Source: Candidatus Gastranaerophilales bacterium
Lineage (GTDB): Bacteria > Cyanobacteriota > Vampirovibrionia > Gastranaerophilales > Gastranaerophilaceae
Length of the DNA: 64,000 bases
Direction of reading: 5' to 3'
NCBI GenBank assembly: GCA_944324305.1
Contig: CALUVV010000003.1
Span: forward strand, 124,001 to 188,000
Made by a program: the position numbers and the translations under genes. The notes beneath the pieces were generated by a model that was not told the DNA's origin, made no database searches, and saw only the letters and a list, made by a program, of their open reading frames with translations. Positions 26,550 through 35,240 of this stretch are shown here, one piece after another (the first letter of the stretch is position 1; each line of letters opens with the position of its first letter).

Positions 26550-26629
26550 GGAGCATAGCCGCTCCACCCGCCACTCCGGATTTGCATAAACTTGTACAGT
26601 CTAAACTAAAGAAGGGGCGCAGCCGCTCA
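26550..26629. other. GC-rich spacer with two similar motifs
   Basis: Contains GAGCATAGCCGCTCC and, 60 nt later, GGGGCGCAGCCGCTC, each partly self-complementary and much richer in G+C than the neighbourhood. Lies between the PilZ and decarboxylase genes. Possibly a short dispersed repeat. Confidence 0.35.
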
Positions 26630-27655
26630 ATGAGCTTAATAAATTTACTCAGAAAAAATAACAGAAAATTTTTGTTCACGACACCTTCTCATGGACAAAA
26701 ATTTTTTATATTTAATAAGTTTAGACAATTTTATAAATATGATATTTCCGAAACCGATACGCATGATCCGCAAAAAGCCCTTTCAGAAGCGCAAGAACAC
26801 GCGAAAAAAATTTATAAGACAAAGTATACTTATTTTTTAACAAACGGCTCCACAAGCGGGGTAATTGCTTCTGTTTTAACTTGTACTCATAAAGGTGATA
26901 AAGTCCTGATTTGGAGACATGCCCATCCGTCGCATGAAAATGCGGTTAAATTAGCAGGATGTGAAGCTGTTTACTATGATTTGCCTGTTATTGAAAATTG
27001 GGGTATACCTGATAAAACTACTCCAGATTTAATAGACATGAAAGGCATAAAAGCCGTAATTGTAACTTCGCCTACTTATGAGGGGATTGTGTCGGATATA
27101 AAATCTTTGAAAAAAGTATGTGAAAAAAATAATGTTTATCTTATAGTTGACGAAGCACACGGAGCGCTTTATCCTTTTTCGGATAAGTTACCGCAAAGTG
27201 CAGTAAATATTGCGGATTTTACCGTTCAGTCGTTGCACAAAACCGCAGGAGGGCTTAATCCCACAGCTTTATTGCATGTTAATTGCGATTTAGATGCGGA
27301 AGCTTCGCTTTCCATGATTAATACAACCTCGCCATCCTACCCGCTGCTGGCAAGCATTGAGGCTGATATTAATTATCTTAATTCCGCCAAAGGAAGAAAA
27401 AAACTGGATATTCTTATTTCATCACTGGAAAATATGAAAAATAAAGTTAAAAACGTTGAATTCGGCGGAGATGATATAACTAAACTGCTTATAAAAAAAG
27501 AAGGCATGTCCGGTTATGAATTATCACGGGAACTGTTTGAAAAATATAATATTGAAGATGAAAAAACAAACGAAATATCAACAATGCTGCTATGCGGCAT
27601 AGGCACATCAGAAAAAAAATTAGAGCATCTAAAAAAAGCACTTTTAAAATTGTAA
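26630..27655 (+). CDS. PLP-dependent Orn/Lys/Arg decarboxylase-family protein, short form
   Basis: 341 aa from ATG 26630 (MSLINLLRKNNRKFLFTTPSHGQ). The fold-type I PLP core has TNGSTSGVIASVLTCTHKGDKVLIWRHAHPS, VTSPTYEGIVSDI, LIVDEAHGALYPFS (D174 binds the pyridine N) and SLHKTAGGLNPTALLHV (K204 forms the Schiff base). It lacks the C-terminal domain of full-length (about 480-750 aa) lysine/arginine/ornithine decarboxylases, so activity and substrate are uncertain. The Shine-Dalgarno (GAAGGGG) lies unusually far from the ATG, so the start could be wrong; an in-frame start at 26582 is the alternative. Confidence 0.82.
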   Translation: MSLINLLRKNNRKFLFTTPSHGQKFFIFNKFRQFYKYDISETDTHDPQKALSEAQEHAKKIYKTKYTYFLTNGSTSGVIASVLTCTHKGDKVLIWRHAHPSHENAVKLAGCEAVYYDLPVIENWGIPDKTTPDLIDMKGIKAVIVTSPTYEGIVSDIKSLKKVCEKNNVYLIVDEAHGALYPFSDKLPQSAVNIADFTVQSLHKTAGGLNPTALLHVNCDLDAEASLSMINTTSPSYPLLASIEADINYLNSAKGRKKLDILISSLENMKNKVKNVEFGGDDITKLLIKKEGMSGYELSRELFEKYNIEDEKTNEISTMLLCGIGTSEKKLEHLKKALLKL

Positions 27656-27758
27656 CATATTTGTAACATTATATAGCATTTTATTAAAGAAATTACGTAA
27701 TTAATCCGATATACCATAGTGAAAGTTACTAAGGAAAATTGAAAGGTAAACGTCGACT

Positions 27759-29756
27759 ATGGGAATGGCGGCAGGACAAGCAAGATTATTATCAATAACA
27801 TCTCGTATGTCTGATAACGAGCTTAGAGCCCAGATTATCAACAATAACAAGATGCGTCTTGCTACACAGAGCTCACGCGTAAGTGAAGCTTATACTGCTG
27901 CTTTAAATGATGCTCAAATGATGTTTACCAATTACGATGCGGATAATAACTCAACTTATCAACAATTAACATTCAACGCATTAACATCATTTAACCCTTA
28001 CAACAACCAATATGCAATATCAAATGCGTCAGGTCAGGTTCTTGTGTCTGAAACCGATGCTACAAACTTTGCAGCTGCAAACGGCGACTTAAACACATTC
28101 CTGGGTTATTACGGTTTGGAATACACAACAACGTATTTCGATAACCTTAATGAATACGCTAATGCAGACGGAACAATTCCGTATGCAACAGGTGCACAAG
28201 ATGAGAACGGAAATATGATAACCGCCAGCTCCGGTATGACTGCAGAACAGTTGCAGGCTTATTATGAAGGTATTGAGGGTAGTAAGCTACATCCGGGTTA
28301 CGAAACCACAATAGCAGGAGTTGACTATTATAATTATACTACAGCTGTGACAGAGTTTGATGAAGCCTACACTGCCTGGTGCGCATCTATAGCTTCAAAC
28401 ATGGAAAATTATTTAAGTACATTAAATCCCGGTACAGGTACCTTAAATGATATTGAAAGTTCCATTAGTGGTGCAAGCGATACCGCAGCCATGACAACAG
28501 TCTTAACTAATTTAGAAAATTATATTAATAACGGATATAAAAATCTTTGCACAAGCTCAACTACCTCAAACAATTATATAACACAAATGCTTGAACAAAT
28601 TTCTGCCGCTAAAAGCGGAGAAACAGTCTACCAAAATGGTGACGGTTCTTCTGCATTAGTATTCAGCGGGGATTCTTCTAACGGAACATTGACGTTCGGA
28701 GCTTCTTCAAACGGAACAATTGCCGAAGACGATAAAATCTGGACAATAACTAAAAGCACTGATTCCTCAGGTTCGGTAAGCTGGTCTTTATCAGCTTATG
28801 ATGAAGCAAGCGATAGTTATACGGTAATACCTTCAGCAACAGTAAATGCAAGCGGAAGTACAATAAGCATATCATACCCTTATACGGATGCTGACGGACA
28901 ACAGCAGACAATTACTTATTCAGGTATTCCAAATGCATTTAACGGTGCAAGTACAAGCAGCTATACAATTACAGAACAACAACCGCTTGATTTGACTACC
29001 ATGCAAGATACAGCAAAGGAAATTATCAGCAGTTTAAAAAATTCTATTTATAATATCTGGGATCCCACAAGAAATGAATTTAAAAGTGCGACTGGTGATA
29101 CATCAATATATGACGCTTACGTAGGTAAGGGAGCTGAGTTATCGAAGCTGCTATTTGACGGCAGAGATGTTGGAGAAAGCAATTACCCTAACTTGCTTGA
29201 TACATCCTGGGTATTAGGGCAAATGACAGCCCAGCAGCAGGAAGACTTCCAGCCTATTCTCGATGTATTAACTCTCGACAGCATCATGAATACATACGGT
29301 GAACCCAAATATGCCTGGATTGATAAAAGCGAAGTTACCGATTCTTATAACGAAAACGGCGATGCTAAAGCACAATGGTATACAAACCTGTTTAACCGTA
29401 TGCAAAACGGCGGATATCAGGTATTACAGGACGGCCTCGCTTCCAGCACCGAATGGATACAATTCGCTTTTGAAAGCGGTTTGGTAACCCTTGAACAAGT
29501 TGATACGGAAAATAACTGGAATACAATAATGTATTCAAACTGCAGCGATATTACGGAACAAACTAATAATGCCGCAATTACAATAGCTGAAGCAGAATAT
29601 AACGCCGCAATGAATAAAATAGAAAATAAAGACAAAATGTACGATTTAGAGTTAAAAAATATAGATACGGAACATAACTCACTTCAAACAGAATACGACT
29701 CAATAAAAACAGCAATTGATAAAAATATTGAAAGAACCTTCAAAATATACAGTTAA
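27759..29756 (+). CDS. Large unknown protein, Ser/Thr/Asn-rich with coiled-coil C-terminus
   Basis: 665 aa, no family recognised. The N-terminus (MGMAAGQARLLSITSRMSDN then amphipathic helix ELRAQIINNNKMRLATQSSR) has no signal peptide; the C-terminal 90 residues form a coiled coil (ITIAEAEYNAAMNKIENKDKM...IERTFKIYS). Helical ends around a Ser/Thr/Asn/Gly/Tyr-rich beta-type middle (about 290-400, with repeats like DSSNGTLTFGASSNGTI) recall filament or hook-associated proteins in general plan. I see no actual sequence match, so that is speculation. It is isolated, with its own terminator. Confidence 0.6.
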   Translation: MGMAAGQARLLSITSRMSDNELRAQIINNNKMRLATQSSRVSEAYTAALNDAQMMFTNYDADNNSTYQQLTFNALTSFNPYNNQYAISNASGQVLVSETDATNFAAANGDLNTFLGYYGLEYTTTYFDNLNEYANADGTIPYATGAQDENGNMITASSGMTAEQLQAYYEGIEGSKLHPGYETTIAGVDYYNYTTAVTEFDEAYTAWCASIASNMENYLSTLNPGTGTLNDIESSISGASDTAAMTTVLTNLENYINNGYKNLCTSSTTSNNYITQMLEQISAAKSGETVYQNGDGSSALVFSGDSSNGTLTFGASSNGTIAEDDKIWTITKSTDSSGSVSWSLSAYDEASDSYTVIPSATVNASGSTISISYPYTDADGQQQTITYSGIPNAFNGASTSSYTITEQQPLDLTTMQDTAKEIISSLKNSIYNIWDPTRNEFKSATGDTSIYDAYVGKGAELSKLLFDGRDVGESNYPNLLDTSWVLGQMTAQQQEDFQPILDVLTLDSIMNTYGEPKYAWIDKSEVTDSYNENGDAKAQWYTNLFNRMQNGGYQVLQDGLASSTEWIQFAFESGLVTLEQVDTENNWNTIMYSNCSDITEQTNNAAITIAEAEYNAAMNKIENKDKMYDLELKNIDTEHNSLQTEYDSIKTAIDKNIERTFKIYS

Positions 29757-29775
29757 GTTAACTATACTACACATC

Positions 29776-29803
29776 AAGCAGGAATAAAATCCTGCTTTTT
29801 TTA
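29776..29803 (+). terminator. Intrinsic terminator
   Basis: AAGCAGGA / TCCTGCTT stem with loop ATAAAA and seven T, 20 nt after the large unknown gene. Confidence 0.92.
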
Positions 29804-29904
29804 TTTTATCTTTATATCATATAAAGATTATGTAAGGAAATCTGAACTCTGCTATTTTTTAGTTTATAATCATAATATAGATTAGATAAATGGAGATAAT
29901 TATA

Positions 29905-30189
29905 ATGGAAACAGTTAATGAAATTCTTTCAAAATTAGAAAATGCAGACAACACTACAAAAAATGAATTAGAAAATGAATTAGTTAACATAGGCACATCA
30001 GTTTTACCTCAATTAGTAGACGAATTGCAAGTTGTAAGAGGTATTAAAAGAGGTGTTGTAGCTATGACATTGATTAGAATTGGCGACGCTTCCGTTAAAT
30101 ATCTGAAAAAAGCAGCTGAATGCAACAAAGATTTTGAATGGGTAGCAGAATATTTAATTCGTGAAATTAAAGGGTCTGCAGCTGCTTAA
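29905..30189 (+). CDS. Small HEAT-repeat-like protein
   Basis: 94 aa from ATG 29905, chosen because GGAG lies 8 nt upstream; an in-frame ATG 15 nt earlier has none. Two helical-hairpin units (ILSKLENADNTTKNELENELVNIGTSVLPQLVDELQ and GIKRGVVAMTLIRIGDASVKYLKKAAE) read like HEAT repeats, which usually serve in protein contacts. No other domain. Monocistronic between two terminators. Confidence 0.7.
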   Translation: METVNEILSKLENADNTTKNELENELVNIGTSVLPQLVDELQVVRGIKRGVVAMTLIRIGDASVKYLKKAAECNKDFEWVAEYLIREIKGSAAA

Positions 30190-30212
30190 ATTATATTAAA
30201 AAGTTATAACAG

Positions 30213-30244
30213 AAAAAACGATCGTGCATGCGGTCGTTTTTTTT
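30213..30244 (+). terminator. Intrinsic terminator
   Basis: AAAACGATCG / CGGTCGTTTT stem (one G-T pair), loop TGCATG, run of eight T. Confidence 0.9.
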
Positions 30245-30261
30245 ATGCTAAAATTATATTT

Positions 30262-31776
30262 ATGGGGAAAAAGGGATTAATTTTTTATATTACACTGTTT
30301 TTGCTGATACTGGCATTCTCGACTGCAGCAACCCATTTTGATTATGACCTGTGGGCAAGATTAATTGCAGGCATGGGCGTTATAGACGGAGGTCATGTTC
30401 TTAAAAGTGATTTTCTGTCTTACACTCCGGTGCATACCTGGTGGGATCATGAATGGGGATCCGGTGTAATATTTTATTTTTTCCTTAAGTTTTTCGGCCC
30501 GTACAGCCTTATAATACTGCAAGCCGTACTTATGTTCGGAATATTTTTTACTGCTTCACGTATTATTAAGCTAAGAACCGAAAAATGTCCTTATAACATA
30601 TTATTTTATTTTTTTACACTGATGGCTGTTATGGCAAACTTAAACAGTCCAATTCGATGTCATATGTTCAGCTTTCTGCTTTTTACAATATTTATATATA
30701 TTTTAGAAAAAGTATGCAGAGGAAACAGCAGACTGCTTTTTATAATTCCGTTTTTAATTATATTCTGGAACAATGTTCACGGCGGTGTCGTGTCGGGGCT
30801 GGGGCTCATTGCAATGTACGCCGTTGGAGAGTTCTTAAATAAAAAATCTTATCTAAAATATATACTAACATTTGTTATTTCTTGTTTAGCACTTTTGATT
30901 AATCCCTGGGGGTATGAATACATAAAATTCCTTTTGATGGCAAATTCGATGCAAAGACCTTATATCGTTGAATGGTGGGGGTTGTTTTCCAAATTTTATA
31001 TGTTTAAACAAATTGAGTTCAAGCTCTTTATGTTTGCAATAATTCTAATTGAAGGCATAAGTGTTTATAAAAATATTAAAATAAATTCTTTAAAAGCATG
31101 GTATGAAAAAGCTGATAAAGTTAAATATATTATTTTATTAACAACACTCTATCTTGCGGTAAGCCATGTCAAATTACTTCCGTTCTTTGCAATATCGTCA
31201 TTATGCTTTGCTTACGAAGACTTTTATGAATTGGTTAAAAAACTTAACTTCCCGCAATGGAAGGATAAAGCCGTATACATTTTAATCCTTGGCGTGTCTT
31301 TATTCACATTTGCGGCTAAGGATTTTTCTGTGCCCGTCGGTATGGACAAGTACCCTGTAAAAGAAGTTGAATTTATACGCATAAATAACTTAAAAGGTAA
31401 TATATTATCAAATTTCGGATACGGAAGCTACATTTCATATAAGCTATACCCGAACAATTTGATATTTATGGACGGAAGATACGAAGAAGTATATTATGAT
31501 TATATGGTTCCGCTGTTAAAAGAATTTTTTATGGTTTATCCTAACTGGAAAAAGGCACCTGAATTCTTTCCGCCGGATATAATGATAATTGAAAAGCAGT
31601 ATCCTGTATTTGCGGCATTAAAGGCTTCAAAAGAATGGAAGATTGTTTATGAAGGTAAATATTTCGGTGTATTTTTACCGTCTGAAGATGCCGATAAGAA
31701 ATTTAAACAGCCCGCAGATGATTTAAATTATTATAAAAATACACTATTTACTACAGGTATAAATTTTAAATCGTAG
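30262..31776 (+). CDS. Multi-pass membrane glycosyltransferase-like protein (GT-C type)
   Basis: 504 aa with about nine to ten hydrophobic segments. The first extracytoplasmic loop has THFDYDLWARLIAGMGVIDGGHV...DFLSYTPVHTWWDHEWGSG, the acidic and aromatic pattern of GT-C/PMT-like transferases that use lipid-linked sugars; FWNNVHGGVVSGLG and LLINPWGYEYI are also typical of this loose group. The C-terminal 130 residues are soluble (GNILSNFGYGSYISYKLYPNNLIFMDGRYEEVY). Donor and acceptor are unknown. A TAAAAT box ends 7 nt before the ATG, without Shine-Dalgarno. The patatin gene follows by 12 nt. Confidence 0.7.
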   Translation: MGKKGLIFYITLFLLILAFSTAATHFDYDLWARLIAGMGVIDGGHVLKSDFLSYTPVHTWWDHEWGSGVIFYFFLKFFGPYSLIILQAVLMFGIFFTASRIIKLRTEKCPYNILFYFFTLMAVMANLNSPIRCHMFSFLLFTIFIYILEKVCRGNSRLLFIIPFLIIFWNNVHGGVVSGLGLIAMYAVGEFLNKKSYLKYILTFVISCLALLINPWGYEYIKFLLMANSMQRPYIVEWWGLFSKFYMFKQIEFKLFMFAIILIEGISVYKNIKINSLKAWYEKADKVKYIILLTTLYLAVSHVKLLPFFAISSLCFAYEDFYELVKKLNFPQWKDKAVYILILGVSLFTFAAKDFSVPVGMDKYPVKEVEFIRINNLKGNILSNFGYGSYISYKLYPNNLIFMDGRYEEVYYDYMVPLLKEFFMVYPNWKKAPEFFPPDIMIIEKQYPVFAALKASKEWKIVYEGKYFGVFLPSEDADKKFKQPADDLNYYKNTLFTTGINFKS

Positions 31777-31782
31777 TATAAT
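31777..31782 (+). promoter_or_regulatory. -10 box 6 nt upstream of the patatin ATG
   Basis: TATAAT ends 6 nt before the ATG at 31789, no Shine-Dalgarno and no clear -35. One of several leaderless-type starts in the window. Confidence 0.5.
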
Positions 31783-31788
31783 TAAAAT

Positions 31789-32991
31789 ATGAATAACAGT
31801 TTTAAATATACATGTTTGTTCGGCGGCGGAGCAATCCGCGGGGTTTCATATATAGGAGCAATAAAAGCTCTTGAGGAACTGGGAATAAATCCGTCTACTC
31901 TTGCAGGCTCATCTGTAGGTTCTATTATTGCCGCAATGCTTGCTGTGGGTTACAATGCACAAGAACTTAAAGAAATTTTTCTTAAAGTTAATTTTGAATT
32001 ATTTAAAGATATATCAATAGGACTGGGACCTATATTTGCCCTGAGTAAAGGAGAAGTTTTTCTTGAGTGGGTCAGAGAATTAATAGAATCCAAGTTTTAC
32101 GGCGATAAATATAAAAAAGGTGCCAACAGGGCAGTAACATTTAAGGATATAGAAAAAAATCTTGTAATTATTACGACTAATCTTTCAAATTTTGAATGCA
32201 AGGAATTTTCAAGATTTGAAACACCTGATTATGAAATTGCCTCAGCAGTCAGAATATCTTGCTGTATGCCGGGACTTATGAAACCTATCGAATATAACAA
32301 AACACTGCTGGTTGACGGAGATTTACAAAAAAGCTGGCCGATGTGGAAGCTTTCAAAAAATCTTCTTCTTAATGATGAAAGAATATTGGAATTCAGGCTT
32401 GAAGGTTATTACGATACAAATGATATATCGGGAATTGATTATGCAAATGCCGTTTACAGCTGCATGACAGCAATGTCTACATCATTTATCACAAATATAT
32501 ACGCAGAGAAAGATAAATTTGATTATATAGTTCTTAACACAGGCGATATTGTAGTGGTAGATTTTAATATTGCCGAAAATAAAAGACTTGAACTTATACA
32601 GTCGGGCTACAAGCAAACAATGTGTTATTTTAACAGCATGCTTCCCAAAAAGAAAGCTAAAATTAAAAATAACTATGAAATAATTCTTTCACATATGGTT
32701 AAAATTCAAAAATATATCAATGCAAAAAAAGTTATTAAAGCTAAAATACAACTGGGAGAATTGTTTACCGATCTTTGCGACTTAAGCGATATTATTGATT
32801 TAGCTGATTATAACGATATAAAAGCATTTAAAAATATGTTTTTGAAAAGCATAATTTATCCTCCCTTGTTCGGCAAAATATCATTAGAAAATGAAAACTT
32901 AATAAAAGCCGAATTAACCCGTATTAACAATAATTTAAGTTCGAAAGCGGATGAATTCGAGAATTATCTTGAGTTATATCCTTTGAAATAA
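31789..32991 (+). CDS. Patatin-like phospholipase
   Basis: 400 aa lipid acyl hydrolase family protein. Oxyanion loop GGGAIRG (12-18), nucleophile S42 in AGSSVGS, and the catalytic Asp of the dyad in LLVDGDLQKSWP (DGD, a variant of the usual DG-A/G). Catalytic residues are intact. There is no signal peptide, so it acts on the inner leaflet or is secreted by a non-Sec route. The C-terminal 150 residues are helical and unassigned. It follows the GT-C-like gene closely but may have its own start. Confidence 0.9.
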   Translation: MNNSFKYTCLFGGGAIRGVSYIGAIKALEELGINPSTLAGSSVGSIIAAMLAVGYNAQELKEIFLKVNFELFKDISIGLGPIFALSKGEVFLEWVRELIESKFYGDKYKKGANRAVTFKDIEKNLVIITTNLSNFECKEFSRFETPDYEIASAVRISCCMPGLMKPIEYNKTLLVDGDLQKSWPMWKLSKNLLLNDERILEFRLEGYYDTNDISGIDYANAVYSCMTAMSTSFITNIYAEKDKFDYIVLNTGDIVVVDFNIAENKRLELIQSGYKQTMCYFNSMLPKKKAKIKNNYEIILSHMVKIQKYINAKKVIKAKIQLGELFTDLCDLSDIIDLADYNDIKAFKNMFLKSIIYPPLFGKISLENENLIKAELTRINNNLSSKADEFENYLELYPLK

Positions 32992-33060
32992 AATTGTTGA
33001 CAATAAATTATATTTGGGTTACTATAACAATGCTGAAATTAAGCAATAACAATTAAATAA

Positions 33061-33146
33061 GCCCTGGTGGCGGAATCGGTAGACGCGTCGGACTTAAAAT
33101 CCGGTTGGAGTTAAATCCAGTGCCAGTTCAAGTCTGGCCCAGGGCA
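33061..33146 (+). tRNA. tRNA-Leu (anticodon TAA)
   Basis: Acceptor GCCCTGG pairs with CCAGGGC, discriminator A at 33146, CCA not encoded. The anticodon stem TCGGA/TCCGG encloses loop CTTAAAA with anticodon TAA at 33095-33097. Long variable arm (GGAGTTAAATCC) as expected for Leu; T arm CAGTTCAAGTCTG. Confidence 0.97.
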
Positions 33147-33152
33147 GTTTTT

Positions 33153-33181
33153 AAAAGAACCTTTAAATAGGTTCTTTTTTG
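33153..33181 (+). terminator. Intrinsic terminator after tRNA-Leu
   Basis: AAAGAACCT / AGGTTCTTT stem with loop TTAAAT and a T-run, 7 nt after the tRNA. Confidence 0.9.
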
Positions 33182-33250
33182 TTAAGAAATATTAAAAACC
33201 TGCAAAATACCCGTCCTGCAAGGGAATATAAGAATTAGAAATAACCCGAA

Positions 33251-33290
33251 GGCAATTTTTTAAATTATATATACTTATTATATATATAAT
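33251..33290 (+). promoter_or_regulatory. Bipartite upstream element, copy 2
   Basis: GGCAATT at 33251 and TATATACTTATTATATATAT from 33268, starts 17 nt apart, 41 nt from TATATAC to the ATG of the EF-hand gene. Confidence 0.6.
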
Positions 33291-33308
33291 ATATTAACGG
33301 AGAGTATA

Positions 33309-34247
33309 ATGACCAAACTGAGTATCATGCAAAGATTAAGTCAAAGTTTAACCCAAATCGGTAAAGGTTTAACCGGAACCGCAATGACAGGTATTGCCTT
33401 AAAAAGCATGACCGGCTGCTGCAGCCAAAGTATATTTCCTATGGGACGCGCCGGCTATAGCTGCGGAGTTCGCATGGGATACGGTATAGGTGTCACACCG
33501 CAGATGATGGCTGATCCTATGGGATTTTCATGGCTTCCTAACCCTGCATGCGGGTATGCGCAAAATAATGCATACGGAAATATGCTTGCTTACCAGTATG
33601 GTTTAAATCTTGCAGCTCAATCTAATGCTCAAATTGCATCAAATATGGCATCATTGCAGCAACAACAGCAATTACAAAAAACAAACACAAAATATGCAGG
33701 TGATTTAGATAAAGATCAGGAAACCAAAACGGGTAAAGCATTTGATAATGCAACCGATAAAATGGCTGAAAATAAAGACAGCAGGTTTAATATTTTAGAT
33801 AAATACACTAATCCCAAAGACGAAAAGAAATGCGCAGATGAGTACAGAGCTGCTGTAAGTAATGTTGCTAAGTCTTATGCGGCAGAAATTGATAATACCT
33901 CGGGAAATAAAGACAGAAAAGTTACAGTTGAAGAATTCGTTAAACACGAAATGTCAAAATTAGATAAAGATGCTTCAGATGAAAATAAAGCAGCTGCAAA
34001 AGCCATGGCTCAAACCGCATTTGATAAAATAGACATTAACGGCGACGGATATGCAGACTGGAAAGAACTTGCAGCAACAGTGGCAACTTTTGATACTGAT
34101 AATGAAACAAATGATAAACCATTAGATGCAACAATAACTTCAGATGAATATAAAAAATGGTCAGCCTTGATGTCACAACAGGGAACCAACGAATTTGATA
34201 CGACAATCAGAAAAACTTACACACAATTATTCGGCGATAAAGAATAA
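33309..34247 (+). CDS. EF-hand calcium-binding protein, Gln/Met-rich, unknown
   Basis: 312 aa. The N-terminal 130 residues are Gly/Met/Ala-rich with four Cys (GCCSQ, YSCGV, PACGY) and a poly-Gln stretch. The C-terminal half is an EF-hand module with a canonical loop DINGDGYADWKE (ligands D, N, D, Y, D, E positions) and weaker loops at DNTSGNKDRKVTVEEF and TFDTDNETNDKPLDATITSDEY. No signal peptide. It carries the bipartite element seen at three other unknown genes. It overlaps the convergent pyruvyl transferase gene by 21 nt. Likely a calcium-responsive surface or secreted protein (inference). Confidence 0.7.
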   Translation: MTKLSIMQRLSQSLTQIGKGLTGTAMTGIALKSMTGCCSQSIFPMGRAGYSCGVRMGYGIGVTPQMMADPMGFSWLPNPACGYAQNNAYGNMLAYQYGLNLAAQSNAQIASNMASLQQQQQLQKTNTKYAGDLDKDQETKTGKAFDNATDKMAENKDSRFNILDKYTNPKDEKKCADEYRAAVSNVAKSYAAEIDNTSGNKDRKVTVEEFVKHEMSKLDKDASDENKAAAKAMAQTAFDKIDINGDGYADWKELAATVATFDTDNETNDKPLDATITSDEYKKWSALMSQQGTNEFDTTIRKTYTQLFGDKE

Positions 34248-35240
34248 TTTATCAAATTCAGACCAGTCAAAATTTTTACTCTTTGCAAATCTCAGTAAAT
34301 CATCTTTGCTGAGATTTTGCATTTTTTCATAAATTTCCTCGAGATTTTCATGTGCATCCATGGAAATAAGAGGAATACCGGCTTCATTAGCGAGCTTTTC
34401 AACTTTAACATCATAATTAACAGCGCAAGTCTTTATTCCGCATTTCAGAGCGGTTAAAACAGCATGAAAACGCATTGCGATTAAATATTCTAATTTGGAA
34501 ATTCTGTTAATAATATCATCGCTGACAATTTCCGTTTTTATATCAGGGTTAAACGTGCGCAGAATATTTTCAAACCTTTTACATAATTCAAAATCCTGTG
34601 AGTGCTGCAAAGAATAAATTTCAATTTTTTTATCATTGAATTTTGTAATTATCAACAAAGCCAGTTTATGTAAAAGATTATAATTCATGGTTTTGAATTC
34701 TCTGAGCTGAACACCGACAGTATCCTGTTTAGTTTCGGATTTAATATCAAGAGAGTATATAGGGTCGCACACAAGATTAACATCAATGTTCCAATTTTTT
34801 AAAAGATTTAAACTGTTTTCATCTCTTACAGTAACCAGAGAACAATGTTTCAGAAGGTTTTTAACTATAAATTGTGCAGCCCTGGACTTTAAAGGCCCGA
34901 TACCCTGCGCAAATATTATAACTCTTTTATTAAACAAAAGTCCCAGAGCAATAACCAAAGAATAATAAACAAGGCTTTTAAAACTTGTTACATCCTGCAG
35001 TAAGCTTCCGCCGCCTGAAATTAAAACATCAGTTTCTCTGATAGTTTTTATCACATTTTTTAAATCAAAACGTTTAACAGAGTTAACAGAGTAAGTTTTC
35101 GAAGTATATTCCGTGTCACTCGAAAAAACCGTAATGTCAATATTTTCATGTTCTTTAAGATGATTAACGAGTACAGATAAAATCGCCTCATCTCCGAAAT
35201 TTTTAAAACCGTAATAACCTGATATTGCGACTTTAACCAT
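34227..35240 (-). CDS. Polysaccharide pyruvyl transferase family protein (CsaB-like)
   Basis: 337 aa from ATG 35240 (MVKVAISGYYGFKNFGDEAIL), preceded by AGGGGAAAT; a longer frame is rejected. The N-terminal GYYGFKNFGDEAILSVL, DVLISGGGSLLQDVTS and GIGPLKS, then C-terminal RFHAVLTALKCGIKTCAVNYDVKV, define the PF04230 family. CsaB adds pyruvate ketals to cell-wall sugars, which can anchor S-layer-type proteins. Third gene of an operon; it overlaps the kinase gene by 8 nt. Confidence 0.88.
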   Translation of the reverse strand: MVKVAISGYYGFKNFGDEAILSVLVNHLKEHENIDITVFSSDTEYTSKTYSVNSVKRFDLKNVIKTIRETDVLISGGGSLLQDVTSFKSLVYYSLVIALGLLFNKRVIIFAQGIGPLKSRAAQFIVKNLLKHCSLVTVRDENSLNLLKNWNIDVNLVCDPIYSLDIKSETKQDTVGVQLREFKTMNYNLLHKLALLIITKFNDKKIEIYSLQHSQDFELCKRFENILRTFNPDIKTEIVSDDIINRISKLEYLIAMRFHAVLTALKCGIKTCAVNYDVKVEKLANEAGIPLISMDAHENLEEIYEKMQNLSKDDLLRFAKSKNFDWSEFDKLFFIAE

